From positions 124,001 through 188,000 of the forward strand of contig LLCB01000024.1 in assembly GCA_001414345.1 (NCBI GenBank): a DNA stretch of 64,000 bases. The letters run 5' to 3'. This DNA comes from Hymenoscyphus infarciens (taxonomy: Eukaryota; Ascomycota; Leotiomycetes; Helotiales; Helotiaceae). Of this stretch, positions 1 to 11,862 are shown one piece after another; the first letter of the stretch is position 1; each line of letters begins with the position of its first letter. Made by a program: the position numbers and the translations under genes. The notes under the pieces are model-generated. The model was given only the letters and a program-made list of their open reading frames with translations, was not told where the DNA came from and made no database searches.

Positions 1-357
1 TTCGGCTCCATTCTGGTTGTAATCCCTTTCATCCGAACACTTCTGAAGAAAACAGTGGTTCAACCAGGAGACGGGCCAACCAAAGAACAGTCGAAGAATG
101 ATCGAGTCGAATACAAGGGAATCGGGAACCAAGACGTTAAGACCAAGAACCCAGCGAGAGCGTTTGTCAGGGCAACATTCGCCGGCTCAGCATATGAACT
201 TACTGGTGTCATTATTGCATCCGCTGCCCTGACACTTCTCCGTGATGGACACAAACTTGGAGGGGGTATTTACACACCTGCAATCCTTGGACAGAAATTT
301 GTGGATAGATTGGATGAGGGAGGATTCAAATTTGAGAAAGGAATCTATGAAAACTGA
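1..357 (+). CDS. Saccharopine dehydrogenase-like oxidoreductase, C-terminal fragment
   Basis: Frame 1 is open from the first base of the window to the TGA at 355-357, giving 118 residues of a C-terminus; the 5' part lies outside the window. The stretch ending GGGIYTPAILGQKFVDRL and then a Gly-Phe-Lys-Phe-Glu segment resembles the conserved tail of fungal saccharopine dehydrogenase-like/trans-acting enoyl reductase proteins, which end in a TPA-LG-F-RL motif. These are Rossmann-fold NAD(P)-dependent proteins of mostly unknown substrate, often membrane associated; the hydrophobic run at the start of the fragment (residues 4-15) fits a membrane or lipid-droplet segment. Family assignment rests on motif recall only. 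No intron is evident in this part. Confidence 0.6.
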   Translation, partial: FGSILVVIPFIRTLLKKTVVQPGDGPTKEQSKNDRVEYKGIGNQDVKTKNPARAFVRATFAGSAYELTGVIIASAALTLLRDGHKLGGGIYTPAILGQKFVDRLDEGGFKFEKGIYEN

Positions 358-3168
358 TGTTGGTAAATGCCAAGTACAGGCAAGTATGTAAGAGCCCTGA
401 GCTTTGCTCTGGGTACACCCCATCCCTCCATTGTCTCAAGGTTTTCCGTGACAACTCAGAATATTATGCGAGAACGTTTAGAAGAATGGAGGGTTAGAGT
501 TTCTCATTCTTCTAAACTTTCTTAGACAATACAAGTAATTATCCCAGACTAGTACGTATGATCAAAGTAAAGGAGGTGTACTCGGAACAAAGCTCATGTT
601 GCTTACAGGACTGGATCTGTTAATGTAAAATAATAACACTTGGGTATAAGACTGTTGCCTACAATATCAGAATAGGTGGTAACCCTAATTTTTCCCATGC
701 TCCTTATATGATTCGAATCCAGGATGGAGACAAGGACGGCAGACGTGCGGTGCCATGAGAAACTGGTTGAAAGCCAGTGCATTCCCCCATTTCAATGCTA
801 CTCATTGGGACGGTTCTTGATCGACGGGGAGTGCTTCCAGGTCGGAACCGAAGCCTTTGTTCCTGGAATAAATCAACTATATAAAGGGAAATATGCCCAG
901 TCGTCTTTGTTAGTACACTGTCAATAGTATACGACAACCGACACCAAATCCTGGCAAAGCGTTCGCTTGAAGATCGCGATCGAGATTCGCTTTCTGAGGA
1001 ACTTCTCAAGGAATGGAATGAGGTTTACTAGAATCCTGCCATCGTTAGAGCAACAGCCTGGGTAATATTCTTTGAAGTGGTACCCCTTTTGCTCTGTCCA
1101 GTGTGCGCATGTACAACAACAGAAGAACCGTTCCGACAACATCTCTTTTGGCAGTTTGTCAAGAAGAATTATCGCAAGAAAACTTGAAATGGAACTTGAG
1201 CTAACTTGGAGCCCCAAATCGACTGTTGTTCCTGGGTAGAATTTCGAGGTGGAAGAATAAAGGAGGTGGCAGCAGTCGATTACTCAACTATTACTCAAAT
1301 CCTTCATACAGCCCTGTGCGAGTACCGAACAATATTGACCGTGATCATGGGTTTTGCGGCACAAACTTGTCGGCCGCCGTTAAGAAATCGTAATTTTCCT
1401 TTAATCGATCTCTCCTCTCCTTGGCTTGATATGATAAGACATGAACTAAAAGGATGACATCCATCCCCCTAGCTCCCCAACCCGAGTCTGTCATTATTGG
1501 AAGATGTCAGCAACTCATCTTATCCGGGTATGCACCAGATTTCCACAACGCTACAAATAGCTTGGTTTGACCTTTTTTGTTGCTACGCTCGAGAGGCTAA
1601 GAGAGGTGGAAGTCATACTGTTGCTTTTCATAGGGCAATCGTGGTTTTCAGCCTCTGTTCTAAACTGTTTGGAGGATGCCGAGGAAGTGTCACCTTGTTG
1701 CAAGTTTCGATGTAATCAAATTGCCGGTTACTGGTCTAGTGGTTTCCACAACTTTCTGGGATTTTCGCATTGGGGGTTTTATCACGGTTCTCTATTAGAA
1801 ATCCGTGGTTGCTTGAGAGCATACCGGTATTCGACGTATGGAGTTGCGGTGACGAGAGGGGAGGTCAAGTCCTCGATGTCAACGGTATTCCAATATCTAT
1901 CGCTGAAGCTTTACTCGATACGCTAAGTGAAAAGACGTTACCTATCTGGTTGCATCGTGCGAAGTAACAAATCCAAACAATCTCCAAGACATGTTCCGTA
2001 AGGCGGGATCTTGCAGACATGCTACATTCTCACAAGTCCTTCCCAGCTGATTCGGAACCTTAAATTTCAAATGCTCCTGCAGCCATGTGGAGAAATGGAT
2101 CAATCAGCTTGGGTGAAAGCCATGTGTTGTCTCTGAGGTGGCGTATCCAGATGCCTTCCAGGGGCATCGTCACACACGGTCGTTCCGGGGTGTATCACTT
2201 AGGGTTGTTATCACTGGTGTCAGCATTGGTGAGATGATTAATCTTTTGTCAAATCTAGCTTGAGACCAGACATCCCGAACCCAATGTGAGGAAGAAATGC
2301 TGTTACTGTTCCATTATGGGGGAGAGTCCTACCCCGCATGGCGGACTACCTAGCGATTAGCGCTGTCATCTTTGTAAAGCCAGGAAACACCAACAATTTT
2401 CTTAACAGCAACGCTTCTAGATTTATCGATTTTTGCGAAAACTTCAGACGGGGAGTAAAAAGGGACTCACGTGCGATAGAATTCCAGAGATCACGATTCA
2501 TCATTTGGTCAGCAAACAATGTTTTTCAACCTCTTCAATAGTAGGCCAACTATTGGATGAACCAAATGCTTAGTCGGCTCACCATTGATCCGAACCCCTC
2601 TAAGCGCCTTTGGAGCGCGGATAGAACCTTGGAAGTATTTTTGAACACCTGCTAACCCCTTGTAGGGCGACTCTACAGAAAAACTACCAGCCACAGGCAG
2701 AACTCGACAAGGGGGCAGCGCATCGCAGATCTATTTCAGACATCTCAGCCTCGCGGAAGTTGGGTTTCATGGTACAATAATTCAGGGGGCGCTTGCACTC
2801 ACAGGAACTTGTTTTTCGTGACTTTCCCTTGCCGCGTCTTTGAGAAACGGTGCAGAGTGCGTTCATACTGGCTTCCAAATCTCTTTGTTTCTTCGGATCC
2901 TTCGTAATTTTCTTCGTTTCAATTGGTTCCCCCGAGTATAGCTATACGCTATCCCCTAGCAACGTCGGTCAAGCTTTTGCTGACCCTCCACTACCTAGCC
3001 TGTCAGCTTCCTCGCTTGTCGGCCGCCGTGGCTTGGTGACTCTGTTGTTGGCTTCTTGGGATGGAACGAATCTATTCCGGCTGCGCATCGTAGTTAACAA
3101 AGGAAAGGCATGCTGACCTATTACCGTACCTCAATCTCTTAGCTGATACCCGCCGGTGTAGTTGGGCT
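358..3168. other. Intergenic region without a supportable gene
   Basis: About 2.8 kb of ordinary base composition. All open frames are short (under 120 codons), overlap each other on both strands, lack recognisable domains, and cannot be joined by consensus splice sites into a coherent protein. It is not AT-rich like the RIP blocks. It may hold long regulatory DNA or an eroded gene; I see no motif that identifies one. Confidence 0.5.
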
Positions 3169-3175
3169 GTATAAA
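3169..3175 (+). promoter_or_regulatory. TATA-like element of the cupredoxin gene
   Basis: TATAAAG lies 148 bp upstream of the cupredoxin ATG and is followed by a long pyrimidine-rich leader (CT tracts from about 3185 to 3300), a common arrangement for strongly expressed fungal secreted-protein genes. Assigned by position and sequence only. Confidence 0.5.
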
Positions 3176-3322
3176 GAGAAGTCCATCTTTCTTTGACAAT
3201 ATTTTCTCCTCATTCTCATCAGCATCTCCAGTTATTTCTCAAACACTTTCGCTGCTTTCCTATCTCCCATTTTTCCTTACTATACTCTATCTCAGTCATC
3301 AATCTATAATTTTTCAGTCAAA

Positions 3323-4200
3323 ATGCACTATACCATCGTCAACGTTTTGGCTCTTGCCGCTGCTGCCTCAGCAACCACTATCAAGGTCGCGGTTGGACAA
3401 AATGGCCTGACTTATACTCCAAGCGACATCAAGGCTGCTCCTGGTGACGAGGTTGAGTTTACATACTTCCCAAAGGTGCGTAGTCCTCTTTTAAAATTTC
3501 ACTTTGCAATCACTAACTCATTCTTCAGAACCACACCGTTTCCGAGTCTTCCTTCAAGGAGCCTTGCAAACCCCTTGCTGGTGGTTTCTTCTCCGGATTC
3601 GTCCCAACTCCCGCTCCAGGCCCATCCAACACCACTTTTACCATCACAATCAAAGACACAAAGCCAGTATGGATTTACTGCGGACAAACCGTTGGAAACC
3701 ATTGCCAGAGCGGAATGGTAGCAGCAATCAACGCACCATCCACCGGTAACACCCTCGCAGCCTTCGCACAACTTGCAAAGAACGCCACTACCGTCAACTT
3801 CTCAGGCGGCGCCGTTGGTGGAATCCTCAAGAACGGAGGAGGGCAAGTCGTTGGTGGCAGCAACACGACCACTCCTTCAAAAACTGGAGGATCTACATCT
3901 CTCTCTACCTCTTCATACACCACTAAGTATGCTACCTCTTCCGTCGTTAGCACCATCATCACTTCTTCATACACCTCAAACGGCCAAGCTTATACCACCA
4001 CCTACCCATCCCAATACACAACTGCTTATACTACCACCACACCAACTGCCAGCGTGGTCACCTCCGTCTCTGGAGGAGCCGCTGTCGGAACTGGCTCTGC
4101 TGGCGGAGCAACCAGCACTCCTCAATCCGGAGCTGCTGGTGTTGTGGCAAGCTTATTTGCTGTCGGTGCTGGTCTTTTGACTGCTGTCTTCATGGTTTAA
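3323..4200 (+). CDS. Secreted GPI-type cupredoxin (extracellular serine-rich protein)
   Basis: Two exons, 3323-3475 and 3529-4200, with a 53-bp phase-0 intron (GTGCGT...TTCAG, CTAAC branch at about 3512) give 274 residues. Residues 1-18 are a signal peptide (MHYTIVNVLALAAAASAT). The mature protein opens with a cupredoxin domain of about 130 residues: TTIKVAVGQNGLTYTPSDIK, a Gly-Asp-x-Val-Glu-Phe strand, then the copper-ligand pattern NHTVSESSF with a downstream CGQTVGNHCQSGM segment (His, Cys, His, Met in type I spacing). A Ser/Thr-rich linker follows, and a hydrophobic tail at the extreme C-terminus preceded by small residues fits a GPI-anchor signal. Such proteins are cell-wall or surface associated in Leotiomycetes and are often expressed during infection or development; that role is family knowledge, not shown here. 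Copper binding is inferred from intact ligands. The next feature downstream is a RIP-degraded block. Confidence 0.85.
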
Positions 4201-4800
4201 ATGCTTCAATTGACTAAGTTTTTGGATGGAGCGAAAAATATTTAATGGTACATGATGAAATTGCATGACAAAACTGGGGAATGTTTGCATATTTAGATTA
4301 TTTTTGAGGGGTTTAGAAGTTAGCAGGGTTGTTTGTTGTATTGAATAATATATATTTGGCTTGTATATTGGGTTGCCTCGATTATATATACTTGTTTTAC
4401 TTTCATGTCCTTTTCTTGCTGTTCGTGTGTGCTTTCTTCGTCTGTTTTGTCGTGTTTCTGCCTACAGCAACGACTTTGTTCCGTTTCCTCCATCCCCTTT
4501 CTTTTTTTCGTTCCTACTTTTTCTCCTAGTGGGATCTTCATACCCGCCGGCCACCTTGGCTTAGCTTTCTAGCCCTACCTAGCATTCTCAGGTACTCGAA
4601 CATCTTGATACCCGCCAGCGAAATAGATCTCCCCGCCTCTCCTCATCTAAAGTGCTAGCGTACTCAGGCTTACCACCTATTCTAGGCAAGGTAAGACGAG
4701 GCTCACATTTAAAAAAAGTAAAAGCGGAGAGGCTAGGCAAGGCAGGAAGAGAGAGCGAGAAAAAGAGAGAAGAAGTAAAAAAAGAGAGAAGAAGAGACTA
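4201..4800. other. 3' flank of cupredoxin gene and transition into AT-rich block
   Basis: The first 300 bp are a T-rich 3' flank with several possible polyadenylation contexts. From about 4545 the sequence becomes rich in short CTAGGCAAGG/AGGCTAGG-type words and purine tracts (about 4730-4800). Similar words recur at about 16.46-16.57 kb and 29.19-29.24 kb, so they may mark edges of repeated DNA. No gene is seen. Confidence 0.45.
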
Positions 4801-7340
4801 GGTAAGAATTAATAAAAAGGAGGATTAAGCTAATTAAGTGCTTCTTTAAGTACTTCAATTAAGATATAGGACTCTTTTTTAAGATACTTTATAAAGACTA
4901 ATATTCTACTAATTAACCTAATACTACTACCTCTTATATAAGCTACTACTTTCTATTAAAACTACTAAATATAATCTATAGATATAGTATCTTCTAATCT
5001 AAAGCTTAGAAGAGAGAGGAATATATCTAAGATAAGAAGTAGAAGACAGAATTAAGTAAAATTTAATTAGCTAATAGTAGAAGAGATTACTTAAAAAGTA
5101 AGACTAGAATAGAAGAGAAATATATAAGCTTAAGACGTAATACTAAGAGATAAGAAGAACTAATTTACGAATTAGACTTAGATAACGATATAATATTTAT
5201 TATAATATATATTAAACGATAAATCTCGTAAATTCTATAAATAAATATTATTAAAAAAAGTATCGATAATCGATAAATATCGAGTTTTTAGCGCTAGTGT
5301 CTAATAATACTAAATAGATATTATATAACTTATGTTTTCTTTTTAAAAATCTACTTTATTATATTAAAGAGTTATTATATAAATTATAAAGAATATATAA
5401 TAAGACGTATAATCTCTTAGAGTTATAAATAATTAGAATTTAATATTTAAATTATATAACTTTATCTTTATTTATAGAAAATACTAAGACTAAGTATTCT
5501 ATTAGCTCTTAGCTAGAAGAACTATTTTTCTACTAATAATTAATATATTATTAGTTATTCTTAGAAATCTCGTATTTATTAGATTACTTAATATAGTATA
5601 ATAAATATCGTAGACTTCTCTAATATATTACTAGTAATATTACTATTAAAATCTTTTACTAATATTCGCTATCTTAGCGTTTTTTTTTTCACTAGTAGCT
5701 ATTATTATTCTAAGATAATAAAGACTAAGAAGAGAAATTCTTACTTTAAGACTTATTTATTAATATTAGTACTAGTCTTAATACGACTTTATACTACTAA
5801 GTTAGATAAGAGTAGACTATTAGAAAGTAGTAGAAATAGTAGTGTTTCTTAAGTAAAAGAAGTCTAAATTAGAGCTTAGAAGCAAAGAAGAGAGTAAAGA
5901 AGAGTTAGATTAGAGTAAGTTTAGAGATTAGGTATTTATAAATTAGAGTCTACTTATAATTATCTTTATTCGTATAATCTAATTAATATTTCTTTTATTT
6001 TATACTTCTAAGGCTTATATAACTATCTATATCTCGTCTAAATTTAAAAGTCTTATTAGTTTTTTTAACTCTTATTATTTTAAGACTTTTTATTTTTTAG
6101 TATATAGTTATAGTTTAAGAACCTTTTAGAGAGTTTACTAGCTTTAGAAGATTACTTAACGCTTTTAGATAGAGCTAGGCTTAATAGCTTTAATATTAGT
6201 TAGAGAAAGAGAGTAAGAGAGCGATTTAGAAGCTTTTATAATAATAATATATATTTTATTAACTTTCTAAACACTATATAGTAATCTCTATATAGAGAGT
6301 GTTATTAGAAGTCTCGAGAATACTTAGCGTATTCTACTTCTATTAATATATAACTATATATACTTTTACTAGCTAGCTACTAGATATTTAACTCTAATAT
6401 TACTAGCTATTTATAAAGTCTTTAGAATCGTAGCTATTTAAGATTATTATTATTATAACTAGTTTAAATCTAGACTAAGTCGAATTTAAAAAGATATATT
6501 AATACTCTCGAGTAAGATATTATAATAAGCTATTCTTAGCGAAGTCGGATTTATTCTTTTAATATAATAGTAGTTTTAAATACTATCTTCTTAGTCTTAT
6601 TTTTTAGTGTTATAGAGTAAGTAAACTAATATATACTACTATTAAAGGGATATAGAAAAGTACGTAAGCTAGAATAACGTATACTATTACTAGACTTAAT
6701 ACTAAGAAAAAGAATAAATTAGCTTTTTATAAAATAAAGAGAGATAGAGTATATATATATATATATATAGAAGTTTAGACTATATAAAGTTTATAACTAA
6801 AACTAAATAATACTTGAATAATATATATATCTAAAGCTTAACTAATACGTACGTAAGCTCGGCTATTTAAGATCGCTAGCGATTATACTAAGTATTAGAA
6901 AGTAATAGTCTAATTTACTACGATCTCTTCTTAAAAAATAGAAAGCTACTAATTTAAATAATAGTTTAATAAATTCTTAGCTAGAGATAGTAGTACTAAT
7001 ATAGAAGCTATCTAATTAACTTAAAACTAGATTTTCTTAGAAAGAAATAATAAAATAAATATATTTTTATAAGCTTATATAAGAAATAGTAGTATTTTAA
7101 TATTTTTATTTATAAATAAAGAAATTAGCGAATTCTTCTAGACTTAGTAGAGAAGTATATACTATTAGTCTAAAACCTTATATTATATATTATAAATAAA
7201 ACTCTTCTTTTATTCTTTTATCTATTTTTTACTCTTAGTAGATCTTTATTTATAGCTTCTTTAAAGCTCTTAGAGAAGTACTTAACCTAGAATTATTCTA
7301 TCGTAGAATATAAGCGATTTTTATATTACGAAAAACTTTT
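4801..7340. repeat. AT-rich, RIP-degraded repeat block 1
   Basis: About 2.5 kb made mainly of TA-containing words, with CA and TG dinucleotides nearly absent by eye and stop codons in all six frames. This is the expected result of CpA-to-TpA mutation of both strands by RIP in a pezizomycete. I could not find paired long terminal repeats or terminal inverted repeats, so the original element is unidentified. A TA microsatellite occurs near 6750-6770. Contains no gene. Confidence 0.8.
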
Positions 7341-7575
7341 ATATACTAGCTTTGTGCTAGCTATGCTAGCACGTAGCGCCGAAGCAGCTGCTATCCGACC
7401 TTTATGCTCAACGCCAAGGCCTACCCGCCGTCCGACCGGTAATGCCAAGTCCGATGCGCTCTCCGAGTCCCGGGATTGCACCTACCTCTTCAGATACTAC
7501 CTGGCTCTACGAAACCACAACGGATTAAAAAAGCGAGCGATAAATCAAGCGATTAAGCCAAAGTTTACTTTATAA
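7341..7575. other. GC-normal island between AT-rich stretches, possible gene or transposon remnant
   Basis: Between two AT-rich stretches the composition jumps to ordinary GC with normal CpA and CpG content. A 73-codon frame (7354-7575, plus) contains RDCTYLFRYYLALRNHNG but matches no family I recognise, and it runs into AT-rich sequence at its 3' end. It may be a fragment of a single-copy sequence trapped between insertions or part of a young element. I do not support it as a functional gene. Confidence 0.4.
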
Positions 7576-7670
7576 GATGCTTTTTAAACAGGTAGAGTAA
7601 GTGGGTGGGTACAGAGGGTAGGCAGGAGGCATGCAGGCAGGTAGGCAGGAACGTAATAACTTAAATACTC

Positions 7671-7838
7671 TACCCAGCACTTCCAGCACTCCCAGCACTC
7701 CCAGCACACTTAACACTCCCAGCACAAAGTGTGCTGGCCATCACCCCCATTGTGACTAGTGTTATGACAGCACACTTAAGGCTTGGGTGTGCTAGGTGTG
7801 CTGGGTGTGTTAAGTGTGCTGACTGCACACCCAGCACT
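7671..7838. repeat. CCCAGCAC direct/inverted repeat cluster
   Basis: The left half carries CCAGCAC-type words in tandem (7673-7725) and the right half carries the complementary GTGCTGGG words (7788-7821). Two 24-bp arms, 7702-7725 and 7798-7821, are reverse complements with one mismatch, and a third partial copy of the arm lies at 7768-7779, so the single strand can fold into several alternative hairpins. Such arrays occur as subterminal repeats of DNA transposons, but I could not define transposon ends. The segment is full of CpA, so it has not been mutated by RIP although AT-rich DNA borders it. Confidence 0.75.
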
Positions 7839-8309
7839 CAAAAGTTTTTCGTGATGTATACTCTACTTTTTATTATATAGAAGTTATGTAGGTAATAATC
7901 TATAATATAACTAACTAGAGTGAAATCTCAATTTAGAGTTCTACTAACTCTAATGTTAAGTATAAAACGAGAGAATAGTAGCCTAAAGTGAGAGAGGGAC
8001 GAGAAGAGTTACTACTTCTGGTTACTCTTTAGACTCGGGGTAATATAAGGTAATAAATTTTTAATAAAACTCATTCTTTTTTCTTTCTTTTTCGAAGATT
8101 GGACTAGACTAAGCTGGGTACCTCGCACCTAGATTCAATCTCACTTGGTCTGAGAAAGCAGTAAGGGAAAGCTATACTTGTATCTATAGCAAAACTAATA
8201 GGTTTGACATAGGGTTTTGAGGTGAAGATGAGACGGAAACAATCTGTTTGTGCGGAATTATATATTAAACTCATTCTCTTAATAAACCACAACCTCCTCA
8301 TCACACCCT
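7839..8309. other. Intergenic spacer, partly AT-rich
   Basis: This spacer runs from the inverted-repeat cluster to the stop codon of the metallophosphoesterase. The first 250 bp are AT-rich with moderate CpA loss; the last 200 bp are ordinary and probably hold the 3' untranslated region of the minus-strand gene. No gene is seen. Confidence 0.5.
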
Positions 8310-10641
8310 CTACACCTTCCGATCAGGATACCCAACCCCCTGACCAACAGGACAAGCCGGCATATTAGCCTGCCAGTTGAGTTTCGCATAATCAGGTAGA
8401 TAGTTCTGCGCCGAATAATTCCCCAGATAGGGAAAAACATCAGCAGGGTATGTATAATTTCCCCCCATCCCATTCAACACATTAACAACCACACTAGCAA
8501 AGTAATCAAAGAATACGACATCGACGACCGCTGGTGTGGTGCCGTTTGTAGGGAAAGACCCATTTCCTTGGATATAATTTGGTTGTGTGAACGATGGGAT
8601 TTTAGAATGTACTGTGTCATCGCCATCCGAGCCGAAATCGTCGGTGGTTAGATATCCAGGCGTTACGGATGTTTGACGACGATGAATACCTCGAGTTTTA
8701 AGTTCGGAGATATCGCTGATGATGGGATCTGCACATGTTCGGTCTGCAAGACGGGGGATGGAACCAAACATTGAATTGGGGGAGCTTCGTTTGTCGGGGA
8801 GGACTGCACCGTTGAGACTAGCCAGAACCTTCACGGCCATCTCATAGGGAACTTCCTTGACGTATTGGAATTTATCGTCGAAAGGACTGACGATGAAGGA
8901 GTCATCGTAGGTAAAGGGTCCTTTGACAAGGTCGAATCTAATACTGCCTGAGTTTACGATGATGTATCTTGGAATCTCTGCACGATCTGGGTTGATGACT
9001 GTTGCTCCGAGAGCAACTGGTATGAGGCTAAAGATGTTTCCGGGTTCTCCGAAGGCTTTGCAGGATAAGCAGTAGGTTTCAGGGGCACATCCGTAGAGGG
9101 AGCTGAGGTTGAGCTGCTTGCGAACGTCTGTGATTTCCCCGGTTACTCGGAGACCGCTGTGGTAGTCAAAGGTGCTATCTTGAGAGTTGGTGGCGTGGTA
9201 TTCGAATGTAAGCCGATTCCAATCGAGATATCTGCGTGAATAGACTATTCCAGAGGTAGATGTATTTGTAGCTAGGCGGGTTGGATTCGCTACTCCACGG
9301 GGTAGAACATTGCCAGTGAAGTTTGAAGAATTGATCCCACTCATAGAGAGCCAACCCAGAGTTTCACAGTATCGTCCTAGTCCTTCGTTAGATATACTGT
9401 GTGAGTTCTCGAGGGATTCACTTACCAGATTCGAGACCTGTACTCTTGTCATCATAAACCTGAAAGTCTCTAATATGACTATGGCCACCAAAAATTTGAA
9501 TTGGAATATCAGAACGTAATGCTCTAATAGTGCTGTGGACCAGACCGAATGTGTTCGCATAATCCGTAGTTCTGATTGGGTTGTGTCCAATGAGAAGGAA
9601 GACATCGATTGGTTCAGCTTGATTTACAGCATCTAAAAACCATTGTTGTTTAACCATATCGGCTGCCTTGATGATCTTTGAAACATTTGAATTGCCGGTA
9701 AAGTCGAATAGAACACCAAATGTCATGATACGGAGCCCTATGGATGAGTTTAGAAAACGCCCAGTCATATTCCTAGACAAGCTGCTTACCATGCGGGGTG
9801 GTGAAATAACGATATTTCGCTCCGACATATTCATACACTCCCGTAGCTGGGTTGATGATTTGAACATTACTAGTGACATATCGGTCCCCTGTTTCTTGGT
9901 GAGTACTTTCGTCTTACTCGTAGAAATCGGAATGTGTTTCTTACCATAAACTTTGCTGAAGTTGCCGTACGTCTACAGCGGAAATTAGCTACCAATGTTT
10001 AGATAGAACGCAACCAGAAGAGCGCACCTCGTAAGCAATATCCGTCAAATAAAGCTCGTGGTTGCCAATTGTCAAGACATCGTACTCAATCTCTTCAAAG
10101 ATTGGGTTTGACAAAACACCATTAGGAGAAGCAGCATCAGAAAGACCAGCACCGTCATGGAGATCACCTGTAGTTTGTCAGTGAAATTCGGTCCAGCAAT
10201 CCCATGTTGGAGTTACACACCAGTGTCAACGAGTAACAAGTCGACGCCTAGATTTCCTGCCATATGTTGCATATGCCTACTGAAGGATACAAAATCACCC
10301 CAATCAGCACCGTAGTTGTTCTCCTTGAGATGTCCTTCAAGCCAACCGTGTGTATCGGTCTATGAAACAATGGATTAGCTGGGGTTTTAAACGGGATGAA
10401 ATCAGAAAATCATATAACAATAAGAAATACTGACGGTATGCAAAAAATTCAATTGACCCCATTCCAAAGGAGCTTTTGGGCCGCTCAGTGCTCCGCTAGC
10501 TTCTGGTTGCATACGACGGACTTGACGTTCATGGATAACAGCTCCAGGACCTGAAGATGGACCGTAACATCCATCGCAAGCCGACACAACCTGGAAGGCA
10601 GAGGCCAATCCAACAAGAACGGTGGATTGAAAAGATCTCAT
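8310..10641 (-). CDS. Secreted metallophosphoesterase / 5'-nucleotidase family protein
   Basis: Seven exons on the minus strand: 10641-10435, 10359-10221, 10167-10028, 9972-9945, 9888-9790, 9737-9426 and 9376-8310. All junctions are GT-AG and in phase, giving 663 residues. The start at 10641 was chosen because it begins a signal peptide ([20 protein letters not shown]). The two-metal catalytic motifs are all present: D71-T-H73, GD at 116-117, GNHE at 150-153, GHNP at 255-258 and GGHSH at 288-292. A long C-terminal region (exon 7) corresponds to the 5'-nucleotidase C-terminal domain. Relatives include the yeast YHR202W-type proteins. The expected role is hydrolysis of phosphomonoesters, perhaps nucleotides, outside the cell or in the vacuole; the substrate is not known. 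Exon 4 is only 28 nt. The gene is intact although RIP-degraded blocks lie within 1-2 kb on both sides. Confidence 0.88.
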
Positions 10642-11752
10642 CTTGAGTGCAATTGCAAGTCGGAGAGTGGGACAAGGAAACCAAAAAAAATCATTCAAGA
10701 GGAACAAGCTCTTTTAAGCCCGGGAACGATAGGAACTCCCCGCCGATGATCGCCCACCCCAACCTACAAATTATGTATATTGGAATCCCAGAACCCAGGA
10801 TGCTCCCCTCTCTTCATCCTGTCATTGGCTTCCATTGCAATATCTCCCCTGCATGAAGGTTCCGCTTGAGGCCCGTCATCAACATTGCACGTGTGTTGGT
10901 GTATGGTATCGGTCGGATGAACTGTTTCGGACCTTCCTGATTGAGTTCATGTACGACCTTCGGGAGGTGCCACTCGACAGATCCGGGACGCGTCAATTTC
11001 ACGAAAGCCAGGTCTAGGCGATGACCATTTCTCAGGACTTCTGGAATCTGGGTTGCAAGCAAGCGTATATTTGATGTAAAGGAGGTTGTTGTCCGAGAAC
11101 TTGCTCTCCGTGCCTCAACGGGTCGGGTTGACGATTCTCCGCAAATTATGTGGCGGGGAGAGCGTGGGCAGCAATCTCGTCATCTTCCAAATTCACCACG
11201 TTTCTTCGGAGTCTCTGTGTCCAGGTACCTTTAAAGCGCCGGAGAATAGGTAAGTCGTGGTAGGGTCAGAACTCCTAGATTTTGACATTGGATATTTCCC
11301 AGCTGCTGGCTGGCTGCATACCCAGTCTCCATTCATCGTACAAATGGTTAGTAAAATTGCAGAGAACGAGAAAACTAAAAATAATTCGGTAGCGTCCTTG
11401 AAAACTCGACTTAATTCTCCTGGCGATTTTAGTAAGATTCTGCTCTTTTATTGTTTGATGTAAGCTTTTGTTTTGAAGGCCAACAACTTACTGAGACTGA
11501 GAGTTTCAAATCGATGGGTGTATCTTAACGCATCAAGTCGTGTCATGAAATTTTTTGATGACTTCTCTTATATCCATAACTAGCTACGAACTGACAAAGT
11601 GACAATGGATTGGGCTGTGGTCACCTTCAACCATGAAAACACAGTAAAGAACAAACCTCCATTGCTCAGAATTATCGGAGAGAATCAAGAATAACTGGGA
11701 TCTACATATATGGAGGAATACGTCTAAGCATTCATAGTAATTAAGTCATCGG
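10642..11752. other. Intergenic region upstream of the metallophosphoesterase
   Basis: Ordinary composition. It probably includes the promoter of the minus-strand phosphoesterase. Frames of 60-82 codons overlap on both strands (for example 10814-11062) and have no recognisable domain. No gene is supported. Confidence 0.45.
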
Positions 11753-11760
11753 TATATAAA
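11753..11760 (+). promoter_or_regulatory. TATA box-like element
   Basis: TATATAAA is followed about 100 bp later by a CA/CT-rich leader and an ATG at 11863. The layout resembles the core promoter of fungal secreted-protein genes. The downstream frame is short and ends near the border of a RIP block, so the promoter may belong to a truncated gene. Confidence 0.35.
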
Positions 11761-11862
11761 GGGTTCGACAGCAATCATCTTACTCTTCAACAACTGTACC
11801 CCAATTCTTCACTAAGAACAACGCTCTCTGTGTACTCTATTCTACACCCTCAAGTCCAAGAT

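Noticed and set aside
700..725. B-box-like GATTCGAATCC
   Set aside because: No T-stem pairing and no cloverleaf in the flanking 90 bp.
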